A stretch of DNA of 64,000 bases from Allantophomopsis cytisporea (Eukaryota; Ascomycota; Leotiomycetes; Phacidiales; Phacidiaceae). The position numbers and the translations under genes were made by a program. Positions 1 through 10,563 of the stretch are shown here, piece after piece. The stretch covers positions 434,001 to 498,000 of the forward strand of contig CP103036.1 of NCBI GenBank assembly GCA_024752435.1, written 5' to 3'. Position 1 is the stretch's first letter, and every line of letters begins with the position of its first letter. The notes under the pieces were generated by a model. That model saw only the letters and a list, made by a program, of their open reading frames with translations, searched no databases and was not told the DNA's origin.

Positions 1-437
1 ACACACCAGCTACCGTCAATGGCACTCCACCTAGCTCGAAGCCTTTGGTCGACTACAATTCTGACGAAGAAGGGGAGAATTTGGAAGCCGACCCCGGTAT
101 TACTACACTGGCAGACGAAAATCCAGAGACGGGCTCGGCTACCGTGTCAGAGGGAACTGTATCACCTGCTGCGACTGTGCCAACCCCACCACCAGAACGC
201 CTCTCCGAAAAGCGAAGAAGAGAAGAGGACGAGGAGGATGAGTTAGGCAAGCTTTCGCAAAACAAGCGTCGTAGCTCCAATAGCTCTGTTAGCTCTATAT
301 CCTCGAACTCTCTGAGAAAGAAGAAACCCTTTAGCAACACGAAAGACACTGGTGCGGGCACCCCCAAGAAAATCGCAATCAGTTTCAGTGCGTCGCCAAA
401 GGCGGAAACTACCACTTCTGAGATGAAGGAGAACTAG
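1..437 (+). CDS. PP4 regulatory subunit 3 (PSY2/SMEK-like), C-terminal part
   Basis: Only the last ~145 codons are in the window; the gene runs in from the left edge in the frame with codons starting at position 3. The tail reads KPLVDYNSDEEG, then an acidic Thr/Pro-rich stretch, then ERLSEKRRREEDEEDELGKL and a Ser-rich, Lys-rich end, stop at 435-437. The KPLVDY plus KRRREE..DEL pattern is what I know from the C-terminus of fungal SMEK/PSY2 proteins (DUF625 family), which target protein phosphatase 4 to DNA-damage and cell-cycle substrates in the nucleus. The catalytic-partner-binding N-terminal EVH1/ARM part is not visible, so the assignment rests on the tail alone. It is convergent with ALG5. 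Confidence 0.7.
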   Translation, partial: TPATVNGTPPSSKPLVDYNSDEEGENLEADPGITTLADENPETGSATVSEGTVSPAATVPTPPPERLSEKRRREEDEEDELGKLSQNKRRSSNSSVSSISSNSLRKKKPFSNTKDTGAGTPKKIAISFSASPKAETTTSEMKEN

Positions 438-911
438 GAGATTTTTGTTTTTGCGGCAGGCTATGTAAGCATTGTTCGAAGGCGCGTGGAACGGATTTGT
501 CTGGGTCGTACTTAAGGGGAAGCGTGGAAGGTAGGGCTCGGCGCTTGGTGGCGAAAGGAACGGACTTTGCTGATTTGATTTGAGAAGCTTACGAGCTTCT
601 TTGTTTTTGGGGGTTGATATATGTGACGTTCAGGGTGTTTAAACGATTACGAACATCGCTGCATCATTGTATTATAGACGCGGTGGGCTAGGCCGTGCTT
701 TGCATGGAGGATTCTGTTTCGTCAATCAAAGGAGAAATCCTCTTGCCAGAGTGTCCGAAGTCCTATGTGTGCTAGAATTGCAGGTGGAATATTGTGTTAC
801 TATGACTACGAAAAGGTGATCATTAATATTCTATGCAAACATCCTTGAAGGACAACGACTTGGAAGTTGTGAGGAATTTATATTTCTGAACTTATCATGC
901 AAGGCACTAAC
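438..911. other. intergenic, convergent 3' ends
   Basis: 474 bp between the stops of the PSY2-like gene and ALG5. It should hold the two 3' UTRs. I see no open frame, RNA gene or repeat. Confidence 0.6.
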
Positions 912-2285
912 TTATCGTCGTCTATAAACTCCCAATGCCCAGCTAGCCCTCAGAAGAGCCAGTCCCCAAGCCATGCCCAAACTGTCCCACATTACATTCA
1001 GTTTACTTCCTCCAACTTCATTCCAACCAATTGGCACCTCAGCAACTTTGATACCTGGGCTAACAGCCCCACTATCCTCATCATCCAATGGTGCTTCTGG
1101 CGCACTTTCTGCAAGCATTAGCATCTCCACGTCAAAGATCCAGCCTTCGGCGTGCATGTACGGAATTATGTATGGTAGTGCTCCACGTGAGAAGAGCTTG
1201 AAGCCGCATTGGGTATCGCGAATGCGAGAGGTGGCAGGTGGTGTGAATATACGCAGGAGCATGTGGAATGAACGCATGAGTGCGTTGCGAAGGGCGGATC
1301 TCTATTTGGAAGTCAGCGGCTAGTCGTGTTGATAGATATGTATAGCTTCTAACCTTGACAACGGCTTCACTGCCTACAAGATGGGCACGACTCCCCACGG
1401 CGACACCTCGACCGTACTTCCCTGGCCCGTCTTCCACTCCTTTACATCCCGCTACCAACTTGCCGAGATCTGTGAATCGACTCGCGCCATCTGCGTCGGC
1501 AAACACAACGTATGCACCTCTAGCATGACGAAAACCGTGGGTAACTGCGCCTCCCTTCCCACGATTCTCCTTCAGTGTGATAATTCTCATAATATCGGAG
1601 AGATTATGCTTCTTGGAGAAGTTCAGGGCTACCTGCACAGTCTTGTCCTTGCTTCCATCGTTTACCAGCAGAATTTCATAGCCACCGATGCCATTGTCTT
1701 TGGGAGCAGAGCCCCTGCGCCGTTTCTGAGGTCCCTTGCGATTCTCATTCATATTGTTTATGCCTGATGCCTCCAGTTTAGACCCATTTGCCCCGATTCG
1801 GCCATATGTAGCATCGAGATACCCTACAGCTTCCTCAAGCATTCCCTCCAATCTCTCCTCTTCATTATAGGCGGGGATTACCACACTCATCTCTACATCC
1901 GCGTCCTCAATAGCACCAACATACTTCTCGAAGTCCCCGACAGCCTGGCATTTTTTCTTGTAAGCCAACCAGCCGTCATGCCAGCAAGCCAATTGCTTCG
2001 GAGGGGAGACCGCTCCGGAATCGATAGTCGTGATATACGATTTTTCGGAGTCGTACGCGGATCGGGGTGTGGGTGCGAGGATAAAAAGAGCGAAGTATAC
2101 CTGCTCTTGTTAGTCCGGCGCAAAGCTGGAAGAATTGGACTTCAGGATAGAAGTGGACGTACAAACACAAACAGTGAGAGAATTATTATCAGAAAAGCAG
2201 CAATAAGTAAGTGAAACGGCGCGGATTTTATGTTTTCGTATAAAACGCCCAAGAGCTGGAGCGGTAGATCCAAAACGTTGGCCAT
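912..2285 (-). CDS. alg5: dolichyl-phosphate beta-glucosyltransferase
   Basis: ER enzyme that transfers glucose from UDP-glucose to dolichyl phosphate, giving the donor for the last steps of N-glycan precursor assembly. Three exons fit: 2285-2163, 2100-1354 and 1301-912 (introns 62 and 52 bp, both phase 0), giving 419 aa. Exon 1 encodes an N-terminal membrane helix (HLLIAAFLIIILSLFVF). Exon 2 starts VYFALFILAPTPRSAYDSEK and continues through the GT2 core: MSVVIPAYNEEERL, ILLVNDGSKDKT, NRGKGGAV and the metal-binding DAD in VVFADADGASRF. Exon 3 has RDTQCGFKLF and the GWIFDVEML motif typical of ALG5/DPM1-like enzymes. A 77-aa stretch around residues 100-140 (GSKLEASGINNMNENRKGPQ) looks like a lineage-specific insertion. 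The start is the only ATG ahead of the membrane helix. Confidence 0.92.
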
Positions 2286-3080
2286 TGCGACTATTTATGA
2301 GGTGTGTTGAGGAGTAAGTGGAAGGACAGTTACAAAAACATGAGCAGTAACCGTCAACTTCCTCGAGAATGGAGCTCCTAGATCATTAGGGTGAGATTGT
2401 CTATGGCCGGGCTTTCAAAAAGCAATCATAAAAGATCTATGGGAGGAGAAAACGGGGAGGGGGGATTATGGAGTATGTGGCTTAGAAACAACGTTGGAGG
2501 TCGTATTGTTAGTGGAGAGAGTTTACGCTGCGGGTCAAGTCTATGTGGAATCGAATACCTGCAAGCGTGGCCTTATGAACCTTGCAGGGGAGACTGCCGT
2601 GGTACCTTTTAATGGTCTCGCATTGCAAGGCTGACGAGTACATTCAAGCAATTAAATTAGTCTAGTACCTTTTATCATTTGTGTAAGCTCATTGATAGCA
2701 AATAAAGTGTCGTATAACCAGGTAAGCCAAGGCATTTGGCAATCTGAACATTCCATATACCCGGATAAGCATGGCAGTATTGTATTATGGGAAGAACGGG
2801 AAGAGGAATAGAGTTACGAGCGAGTACGACAATTGAAATGCATTTGGTTCGTCTTTAAAAATATGAGTGTGAACAGATCTTGTAACTCTTTCATATGTCT
2901 ACTCTACTAGTGAACAAGCATAAAGTCAAATCACTCGTTTTTGTCCATATACGTTCATGAAGCCACAGAGTATTGCAATGTTGAAATTACTCAGATACAC
3001 TACCATAATCTCCTCGATCCTATCAATATTTTCTAATATATAGAACATCCGCAGCTCTCATCATCTCCGTTCTAAATAAT
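2286..3080. other. intergenic: alg5 upstream region and caleosin 3' end
   Basis: 795 bp. The proximal part is the alg5 promoter and the distal part the caleosin 3' UTR. There is one short open frame at 2391-2612 without family features. I see no structured element. Confidence 0.5.
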
Positions 3081-4002
3081 TCAAGCCTTCTCCTTTGATC
3101 TTCGGGCGGCAATCTCATAAAACAAACTTCCATCATAGATTCTCCTAATATCGTCCTTCTTCATTTTCCCATCCGCAGGCCACAAGAGAATATAAGTTGC
3201 CAGCCCTGATATCTAGTCAGTGTTGTTCCTCATACATGCTTGCACACAGGTACACTTACATTCAAATAGAGCACCTCCCCAGCCAAACGGATCAAACACT
3301 ACCCTCTGGCCTTTCAAATACTCCACTACCTGCCAAAAGGTGATGCCATCTTCATCTCCGTACTTCGCAAAAATATCCTCAAACTTTTGTGGTATGAATC
3401 TGCCTTCAGGATCATAGGTTCCGCTGTCGCTTCCATGCTTATCCTTGTGGATTCTGGCCGTCCATATCCTGAAGAAAGGGTCTGGGATGTAGCTGAAGAC
3501 ACCACGCCCAGGAGGAATAGTAGGATACGAGAAGTTGACGTTGATAATGACCACGGAGATCAGAGAGAGGATGATGCCAAAACCGAGACGATAAAATCCA
3601 CGGAATGTATCATGAGGCCAAATGACTCCGTCTTTATCCGTATCAAAGAATTCTATATGCTGTTGGAGGACCTGAACGTACGACCAGTCAGCTAGGAATA
3701 TTTTGATACTTCTGAGATTTGAAGCTTACAGTTTGGTCTTTGTGGCGTCCCGCCCAATCCAATCTCTCGGTACCATGAGGATGCTCAACTGAAGCTGCGA
3801 TATTTGCTCTTGCGGTGCCTATTGCTGATTAGCATGCAAGTTTGCCGGTGAAACTACTGGATCTGTGCCTACCAGGCTGGCCCAGTGTATACTGGCCATT
3901 TAGATCTGAAGATTGTACGAAAGGCTTGCGCTTTTCGGTTATGGGCACGGCGTGAATAAAGGTGTCGAACGGCTTGTCTTGCTCGATTCTTGCTGGTGCC
4001 AT
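3081..4002 (-). CDS. caleosin-family protein (lipid-droplet Ca2+-binding peroxygenase-like)
   Basis: Caleosins sit on lipid droplets or ER, bind Ca2+ through one EF-hand, and many are haem peroxygenases. Four exons fit: 4002-3873, 3818-3730, 3671-3260, 3205-3081 (introns 54, 58 and 54 bp), giving 251 aa, normal for the family. Visible features in order: EF-hand loop DTDKDGVIWPHD with FRGFYRLGFG after it; hydrophobic segment IILSLISVVIINVNFSY; proline-knot-like PDPFF followed by the caleosin signature IHKDKHGSDSGTYD; FIPQKFEDIF; and a C-terminal YDGSLFYEIAARR. The conserved His in IHKDKHGSDS is one of the proposed haem ligands in the family. It lies on the same strand as erg1, 890 bp downstream of it. 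The upstream region carries a TGACGTC motif about 400 bp before the start. Confidence 0.92.
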
Positions 4003-4892
4003 GGCGGGAGAATTGTTTGATCTACAAGTGCGTCTTTATTGTTAACTGAAAATGTCAACGTTAATAACATGAAGAGGCAAACACAAAGTTGGAATGTTTC
4101 AATGAACGGAATAACAAGAGAAGCAGGCTGTACGAGAGAACAGACAAAGCGATTGAAAGAAAAGTAGAGCAGAGGAAATATGCTCTAAATAGTAGCTAGA
4201 GATTAAACTACGTGAAGGACGGCCTTACCTCATGCACGAGAGATAAATGCTTAGCATACACTAAGATACACTACCATGTAGAGACCTAATAGATGTAATG
4301 TAGGGACCTATAGTGGTATTGAATCTTATCTTACCTTACTGAACTCGTACCTGTAACTTAACTATTGCGGGTGCTGGACTGTGTTTTTGGCAACTGAACG
4401 ATGACGTCGGCTCTTCTTCGTCCTGCATATGCCAAATGACATGTGAGAAAGTGTAAAGTCGCCGCAAAGTCGTCGCACACCCCTTTGGGCTATCGGGTCC
4501 ATCAGTACCCAATCACTGCACATATATTACATCACGGTTGACCTTTCATCGTGAGCATATCGGCAAGCCTTGCTCAAGGACTACATCCAGCCTGCTGCTC
4601 GAAGCTTACAGGCCACGACGGCAAAGATTTACCATTTCATTATCTTACAGTGTATTAGGATTAAGTATCTAGTTATTCTTCTTCGGCGTCTGTTTTCCAT
4701 AAACGCCGCTTCCCTTCTTGACAGTGAGTATTGGAACAGAAGTAGATCGATCAATTGTCAGTTCCAAAAGCTCGCTAAAACGCAGCCAATACCCTTCTCA
4801 TTCATACACCATCATCGTACATATCCATCATTAATCTCTCGAGTCTCTTCAATTGTCTCTCCCAGAACATGTCATCCTCCACCCAAACGCTA
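4003..4892. other. intergenic: caleosin promoter and erg1 3' end
   Basis: 890 bp between the caleosin start and the erg1 stop, both genes on the minus strand. It contains a CRE-like TGACGTC (4402-4408) and pyrimidine-rich runs near 4840-4868. An open frame at 4570-5061 runs into the antisense of erg1 and has no family features. Confidence 0.5.
4402..4408. promoter_or_regulatory. CRE-like TGACGTC motif upstream of the caleosin gene
   Basis: TGACGTC, the core bound by fungal ATF/CREB-type bZIP factors, lies about 400 bp upstream of the caleosin start codon. Stress-regulated lipid-droplet genes would fit such a site, but a single 7-mer can occur by chance. Confidence 0.25.
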
Positions 4893-6374
4893 TCAAGGGC
4901 GAAGTTCGCTGAAGATGAATGGGAAGATGACAATGCAGGCCTTCCAGAAAACAAGAATGCTTTCTCCAACAACGAGGGGAAACTTCCATACTCCAAAAAT
5001 CGAACCCATCATCTGCCACATGAGAACCCAGATGCTCAACACGGCAACGGCAAAGAAGTGATACACCAAGACCAATGGCTGCTTAATGATTCCCGCGAGA
5101 AGACCGACCGGCCCATCAACACAATTACCCCCCTTCTCGAAATACCTGAAGCACCCATTCTGTAGAGTTCTGAGTTGTGGGTCGTCTGCTGCGAAAAGAG
5201 AGTAGAGGGCCTGTGCCAGAATGTTGATCACAGATGAGAACCCTTTACGTTGCCAGTGGAATTGCTTCATGGCCTTCTGCACCTTCGAAGTGTCTGCCAA
5301 GGAAGGTACCTTTTCTGGAGTAAGAAGCTCGCTCAGGAGGACAACGTCATTGAATGCAACGGTCATACCCCCACCAGTAAGAGGATGACGCATGTTCATC
5401 GCATCACCAAGAATAACCATTCCTGGTAGCTTCTGAGTGCTCGGTGGAAGCCAAGAATTCGGCATGCTGCGGAGCTTACCTTCAGTAAGTGCCAATTTGA
5501 AGCTGGGTTTGACCTGCTCGGGTAGAGTAGGAAGCACAACCTTCTCGAGATGACCTTTCACGCCACCATTCGCGACGGAAGTCGTTGATAGGTTATTGGG
5601 TACATCAATTAGAGCACGAGTCTCGTGTGTTCCGATCTGGTAAAGGAGCACTGGGCCTCCGTCACCAATAAGCACATGGCCATGGTTTGGCGCTGGAAGG
5701 TCGCAGTCGATGAGTTCAAGGGCATAAAATTTGCTCTTCACGATGGGTGCCCGATTGATAAACTTTTTGCGAAACTCTGAAGCGTATCCATCCGCAATAA
5801 TTGTGAGCTCGCCGAAGTAGTAATCACTGATCTTCTCTCCTGTGTTTGCGTTCGTCGTCTGTGACTCGACGCCAAGGACTTGATTCGAACGGTCGCTGCA
5901 GATGGTAGAAGTAACACTCGTTTCAACAACAGTGATATTGGGCTCAGCCATGCACGCATCACGTAGTTTCTGAATGAAGCGTCCATGATGGAAACTCCGG
6001 CCCTCTGGTCTCGAGCCCTTCTTTGAGGGAATTTGGCCTCCGGTCCTGTCTAACTCAGGGTAAGGGATCGGCACTGCTTTTCCGTAGTAGATGACTTGGT
6101 AGCCGTCAACGCGGATGGCATCAATGCCTTCGAGACAATGTGAAAGTCCCAGTTTCTCCAGAGCTGCAACGCCACCAGGCTGTAACAATTCTCCAACGAT
6201 GCGATCAGGCTGTTTGAGCCATCGTTCCAAGAGGATGACACTCCGACCTTGCCTTGCCAAGGCAAAGGCAATCGCACAACCGAATATACCAGCGCCAACC
6301 ACTACTACCTCAGCTTCATGATATTTTGTGCGGCGTTCTCGCGCAGTATCTTCTAGGGATGTGATGCGCGGCAT
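4893..6374 (-). CDS. erg1: squalene epoxidase (squalene monooxygenase)
   Basis: FAD enzyme that converts squalene to 2,3-oxidosqualene with O2, NADPH and a reductase; first oxygen-dependent step of ergosterol synthesis and target of allylamines. One intronless frame of 493 aa, close to the 496 aa of yeast Erg1. N-terminal Rossmann motif VVVVGAGIFGCAIAFALA with the ER that binds the FAD ribose (VILLER), the GELLQPGG substrate-channel motif, second FAD motif IIADGYASEFR, and the hallmark GDAMNMRHPLTGGGMT. Two hydrophobic C-terminal segments (VLVYHFFAVAVLSIWVLMW and ILVFWKACIVIFPFIF) match the ER/lipid-droplet membrane anchor. The start at 6374 puts the Rossmann fold about 22 residues in, as in the family. 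A tandem 8-mer lies just upstream of the ATG. Confidence 0.97.
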   Translation of the reverse strand: MPRITSLEDTARERRTKYHEAEVVVVGAGIFGCAIAFALARQGRSVILLERWLKQPDRIVGELLQPGGVAALEKLGLSHCLEGIDAIRVDGYQVIYYGKAVPIPYPELDRTGGQIPSKKGSRPEGRSFHHGRFIQKLRDACMAEPNITVVETSVTSTICSDRSNQVLGVESQTTNANTGEKISDYYFGELTIIADGYASEFRKKFINRAPIVKSKFYALELIDCDLPAPNHGHVLIGDGGPVLLYQIGTHETRALIDVPNNLSTTSVANGGVKGHLEKVVLPTLPEQVKPSFKLALTEGKLRSMPNSWLPPSTQKLPGMVILGDAMNMRHPLTGGGMTVAFNDVVLLSELLTPEKVPSLADTSKVQKAMKQFHWQRKGFSSVINILAQALYSLFAADDPQLRTLQNGCFRYFEKGGNCVDGPVGLLAGIIKQPLVLVYHFFAVAVLSIWVLMWQMMGSIFGVWKFPLVVGESILVFWKACIVIFPFIFSELRP

Positions 6375-7084
6375 GGGAATTCGTTCGTCTGTCCGTCTGT
6401 CCGTCTGTCCGTTGGTTGATTCGTGTTGTGGCGTTCGCTGGTTGAATGTTTATAAACGTTGGGTCTTAGTTGCGTAGCCAGATGTGAGATGTAGACATGT
6501 AAGTGTTGAAGCTAGATGTTAATGTTGGAGGGTAAGAGAAATGATGGATGAGGGAAGGAAGAAGTTTCGCTCGAAGTCGGCAACACAGTCATCAGTTGTT
6601 TTTCTGCGTGTGGAAATACGGATTAGCAGTTGTATTACTTGTACTGCTGGTGTACCTTACCTACTTTACCTTGTGAGTGCTGTAAGGTACACGGGGTCGC
6701 GCGATCATCAAATGGTACGATTTCGTTGGTGTATCGGCGCACTAATGTTATGGTACGGAATGAAGAACGTTAGCCCCACGAAATGTGCACCCGTCACTGC
6801 CCGCGAGCTCCCCCTGGACGATTGAGGACCTGAGAGAAGTCTCTCACCAACTTCAGCAGGGTTCCCTTCATACGGGGGTGATCCCCATTCCATTACTATG
6901 TACAGTAATTAATACAGTCTATCTCTACTTTTTTTCTATTCATTTCCGAATCATCATCACCCCATTTCAGACAATAGTAAAAACATTGTGCTTGTCTTCT
7001 CATGTATGTGTTCAAAATCATACGACTCATCGCCAGTTATATGCTTATATACTCGTGTCTATTACTAAATTTACACGCGCCATC
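6375..7084. other. intergenic: erg1 promoter and 3' end of the PPR gene
   Basis: 710 bp. Apart from the tandem repeat beside the erg1 start it shows no gene. I looked for the Upc2-type TCGTATA sterol element and did not see it in the first ~200 bp. Confidence 0.5.
6386..6412. repeat. tandem CGTCTGTC repeat in the erg1 leader
   Basis: Three full copies plus 3 bp of the unit CGTCTGTC, starting 12 bp upstream of the erg1 ATG, so most likely inside the 5' UTR. On the mRNA strand it reads GACAGACG. It could be a binding site array or only a slipped-strand microsatellite. Confidence 0.85.
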
Positions 7085-10000
7085 TCAATGAGCAGCGGCA
7101 GCCATGGATGGCTCATGATTCTGCGGCTCAAATTCTACGGACCCGTTGTGAGTGATGACCCATCGTATTGATGGACCAGCATCGTACTGAATCTTTTCTT
7201 CCTCAGCCGCCTCCTTCAATTGCTTTACTTTAATAAGGTCTTGATCGTTCTGCTCGAGAAGAGCCTCCTCTACCATGTCAATGGTTTTCCACTGCGCCTG
7301 CTTTGCCTCAGCTGTGAATTGTTGTCTTTCCTGTATCACGAGCCCGTAACACTTTTCAAGTGCTGCGAGCCAATTTTGTGCTAGATGATTGTCCCCCGCG
7401 AATGCCATATCCTTTCGAGCAGCACTTCTGGCATTCTTGAGTTGCTTTCTGAAATGAGCATCGGGAGTAATATCGGTCGTCAATACACGTTGAATGACCC
7501 ACTGTAAGCCATCCGTGTCTTTGATCATAAGATAGCCCTTGAGAAGGACGCTAAGATCAATGATGCCTATAGAGTCACTGTCGTGTCCAGTAGAACGTTC
7601 CTTATACTCTGACATAGCAGACCAAAGGTTCAAAGCCTCTCGGGTACGACTTTGATTTAGGAGGGTTGATACAGCACGAGTCACTGTGCGCCAAGATAAA
7701 TTAACCCTACGTTTGTCCAAAGATTCTATCAGTTGTGGTAGAAGGTGTGTAACGTCTTCGTTCTCTGCCACTTCACCACTGAGTTGATGGCTTAGCATAG
7801 GGGCAAGCACAGTACCAAGGTCTTGTCCGTCATTCTGGGCGTTTTTAATGATACGAGCTGCCGTGGCATACCCGTCAGTTTCCCACCGTTGTAATGCAGC
7901 GCGCACAGCTAGTCCTGCAACATTGGCATTGAGCAGAGTTCCCTTGGACTTCGCCTTTGTGTATATGCTCAATGCTTTCATTGGATCTCCATAAGTGATT
8001 TCTACCAACATCTTCTGAAAAATTGAATGGCTGTCGTCCGAGTGGTGGAGAGATCCATAGATTTCAAGCTCTCGAAGTTTTGCCTTTGCACTATCTGGAT
8101 TGGTATTTTTGTGTTTGAGTGCAGACAGTCGCAGAATGTCCAGAGTACGCTCATCAACAAGATCTTTGTCAAGACTTTTGACTTTCCTGTACATATTGTG
8201 GAGGTCGTCGAACGGGACAAGCCATATGTTTGCACAGGCATGGAAGAGAACATTGAAAGTAACGGCAGTAATTTTCAGCTTTTGCGATCTCGCATATGCA
8301 AGCCATTGTGGAATAGCATCTATTTCCTTAGCCTTGGCATATGCACCGACCACAACATTTGCGATATGCATATCTGGGACGACTCCATATTGTCCAAGGT
8401 AGAGTTTCACAAACTCCTCGATTTCGCCAATGTTATGAGTATTGACATATTGCTCCAGAATTGGCGTGAAGGCGGCAGTATATTCTTGTTCTTGACGTTG
8501 ATTGAGACCTTGAGCTTGCATCATATCAAAGGTGTTCGCGACGACAACCCAATGATTCTTCTTTGCGTGGTCCAGCGCGAAGTGGCCACGGATGGAAATG
8601 TCGGCTTTGGCTTCTGCTAGGCCAATTACTTCAGCCAGCTTTTGAAAGTATGTTCTGGCTTGGTCCTCCCTCTCAGCCTCCAGACATTGTTGAATTATGA
8701 CGCTGTATATAGCGGTTGGTCGTTCGGTAAGTGTAGCAAGATGTTCTAACCTCTCGAATAAGGCCATGGACAGTGAAATCTTCTGCCTCATTCTCCAGCG
8801 TTCACGGAGCAAATGGGTTATCCAACTACTCTGAAGCCTCAAACCGTTTCGTTCCGCGATTTCTCCCCCTGTCATCAAAACCTCTTCGGCTTGATCAAGT
8901 TTCTTTTCTTCTAACAACCCATGAATGACAGCACCAGTAGCCTTGGAAAATGCCTCGTTATCGGGGGTTTCGTGACTGAAAAAATTGTTGTAATAACGAC
9001 TTGCATCAGTAAACCTTCCCTTTGAACATGCTGAACGGATAAGAATATCCGTACAGACAGTTCGTTCTTCCCCACGATAACTAGAGAGCCGCCAATAGAT
9101 TCGCTCGGCCTGAGCATATAATTCTTCTTGAAAAGCCATTTGACATAATTTGTGACCAACAGCATACATTTCTGGACGATGTGTCTTCGGCTTGTCATTG
9201 AGGGTTGTCAGAAAGATCTGAATGGCAGCCTTGATCAATTTGTCCGACTTATGATGTGTTTTAGATGTCTTTGTACGGATCTTGGTAAAACTCTGAAGTA
9301 GGTCTTCAATAACAGCGGCAGGGTTCAAGACATTGAACTGTCTTTCATCCAATTTTGTAGATTGAAGAACTATTTCAAGTAGGCTTCGAGCTTCTTTATT
9401 TCTGCAATGTCGCCGAAGAGCACCAATCAGGAGTCCAACAACATCCAAGATATCCTCCCTGATATTTGATTCGGAGATGTCAAATGGATAACACATCCAG
9501 AATTTTGATATGGCAGCGTTAAGATCTGAGCTACTCCGACCGTCACCAAGCAACCGTTTTATTTCGTTCGCGGATCTTCGAGCTTCGTGGAAGGCTGATG
9601 TTGCATTCTCTAGAGCAAGTAGTGCTGTTTGCTTTTCCGTAGCAGCTACTGTCCAGGACTTGGAGCTTTCAATGACAGGATTCGTAGGTTTTTGACGTGA
9701 ATAGTTTCTTGTGCAACTCTTGGAATTCTGCTGTTCCTTAACCGTCGATCGGACTTTCGATCCTGTGTCCATTGCCCGTACGAAGTTGCCTCTATTTCGC
9801 ATATGGTTTAGATCTTGTCCACTTATCGCCCCATAGTTCTGTTGATGTTTGGTAGTGGATTCCGGATTTCTGTCCGTAAGGCCTTCAGGGTCATGACTCC
9901 AACGCTGTCTCACTGCTCTTGGAGAATCGCCATCGATCAATGGTGAAAGATGGCAAGACCTAACCACTTCTTCCTCGAAGCTGGGCGCAGGAGACTTGCT

Positions 10001-10192
10001 ATTACCATGATATCTTTTCGACGATTTAATGTTCTTCGCATTATCGTGTACTTTGCGAGCTGAATGTATTCGACGTCGACGATCTTCTGTTACAACGCCA
10101 ATGCCGAAGGCTATCGTGCAGGATGTTCCCAAAGCGAGGTTGCGAAGGGCTCGCAAGGCTCCTTTCGAAGGCACAGGTACGTTCGAAGGCAT
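7085..10192 (-). CDS. pentatricopeptide-repeat protein, probably mitochondrial (CYA-5-like candidate)
   Basis: A single frame of 1035 aa. The N-terminus MPSNVPVPSKGALRALRNLA, followed by Arg-rich TEDRRRRIHSARKVHDNAKN, looks like a mitochondrial targeting region and is a conserved start in ascomycete PPR proteins. The body is alpha-helical with PPR-like units, for example NVVVGAYAKAKEIDAIPQWLAYARSQKLKITAVTFNVLFHACAN (around residues 630-670), and a charged helical C-terminus. PPR proteins bind organellar RNA; in filamentous fungi similar proteins are annotated as CYA-5-type translation regulators of cox1 mRNA. The family call is good, the specific role is a guess. Antisense open frames inside it (such as 8027-8620) are shadows. 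Confidence 0.8.
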   Translation of the reverse strand: MPSNVPVPSKGALRALRNLALGTSCTIAFGIGVVTEDRRRRIHSARKVHDNAKNIKSSKRYHGNSKSPAPSFEEEVVRSCHLSPLIDGDSPRAVRQRWSHDPEGLTDRNPESTTKHQQNYGAISGQDLNHMRNRGNFVRAMDTGSKVRSTVKEQQNSKSCTRNYSRQKPTNPVIESSKSWTVAATEKQTALLALENATSAFHEARRSANEIKRLLGDGRSSSDLNAAISKFWMCYPFDISESNIREDILDVVGLLIGALRRHCRNKEARSLLEIVLQSTKLDERQFNVLNPAAVIEDLLQSFTKIRTKTSKTHHKSDKLIKAAIQIFLTTLNDKPKTHRPEMYAVGHKLCQMAFQEELYAQAERIYWRLSSYRGEERTVCTDILIRSACSKGRFTDASRYYNNFFSHETPDNEAFSKATGAVIHGLLEEKKLDQAEEVLMTGGEIAERNGLRLQSSWITHLLRERWRMRQKISLSMALFERLEHLATLTERPTAIYSVIIQQCLEAEREDQARTYFQKLAEVIGLAEAKADISIRGHFALDHAKKNHWVVVANTFDMMQAQGLNQRQEQEYTAAFTPILEQYVNTHNIGEIEEFVKLYLGQYGVVPDMHIANVVVGAYAKAKEIDAIPQWLAYARSQKLKITAVTFNVLFHACANIWLVPFDDLHNMYRKVKSLDKDLVDERTLDILRLSALKHKNTNPDSAKAKLRELEIYGSLHHSDDSHSIFQKMLVEITYGDPMKALSIYTKAKSKGTLLNANVAGLAVRAALQRWETDGYATAARIIKNAQNDGQDLGTVLAPMLSHQLSGEVAENEDVTHLLPQLIESLDKRRVNLSWRTVTRAVSTLLNQSRTREALNLWSAMSEYKERSTGHDSDSIGIIDLSVLLKGYLMIKDTDGLQWVIQRVLTTDITPDAHFRKQLKNARSAARKDMAFAGDNHLAQNWLAALEKCYGLVIQERQQFTAEAKQAQWKTIDMVEEALLEQNDQDLIKVKQLKEAAEEEKIQYDAGPSIRWVITHNGSVEFEPQNHEPSMAAAAH

Positions 10193-10563
10193 CTAACCAT
10201 CAGTTGAGCCATGTCTCGCCGGTCAATTGGGCAGCCATGGAAAGAATATCAGCAACTGCGGGCAAAATAATATTGGGGGAAATCGAGCCATCTGTGGACC
10301 CATTTGTTCTCGCGCGCCGTCTTCTGTCCTGAGGCAACAACTTACTTCACATTTTCAAGTGATGCTCATCGAAATCAACTAGTTTGAGTAGCGTAAATGC
10401 AAAGCGCAAATTACAGTTCTAAATATCTCTATATGTATCTAGGATCTTGATGCCTATGCCGAACCTTAAACGCCTTCCAATGCCTCTATAATACAAAAGT
10501 CTCCAGTAGTGGATGACTATATCGAAATCTGAATATTCCCATCAAACTCCAAGGTTGAGACAC
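10193..10563. other. intergenic: PPR promoter and carrier 3' end
   Basis: 371 bp between two minus-strand genes. I see nothing beyond probable promoter and 3' UTR sequence. Confidence 0.5.

Noticed and set aside
4869..5165. 98-codon ATG frame antisense to the end of erg1, preceded by a CT-rich leader
   Set aside because: It lies fully over the conserved erg1 C-terminus from 4893 on, and its product has no family features. An antisense transcript is possible, a protein is unlikely.
8027..8620. 197-codon frame antisense to the PPR gene
   Set aside because: The opposite strand carries a continuous 1035-codon frame with PPR-like units.
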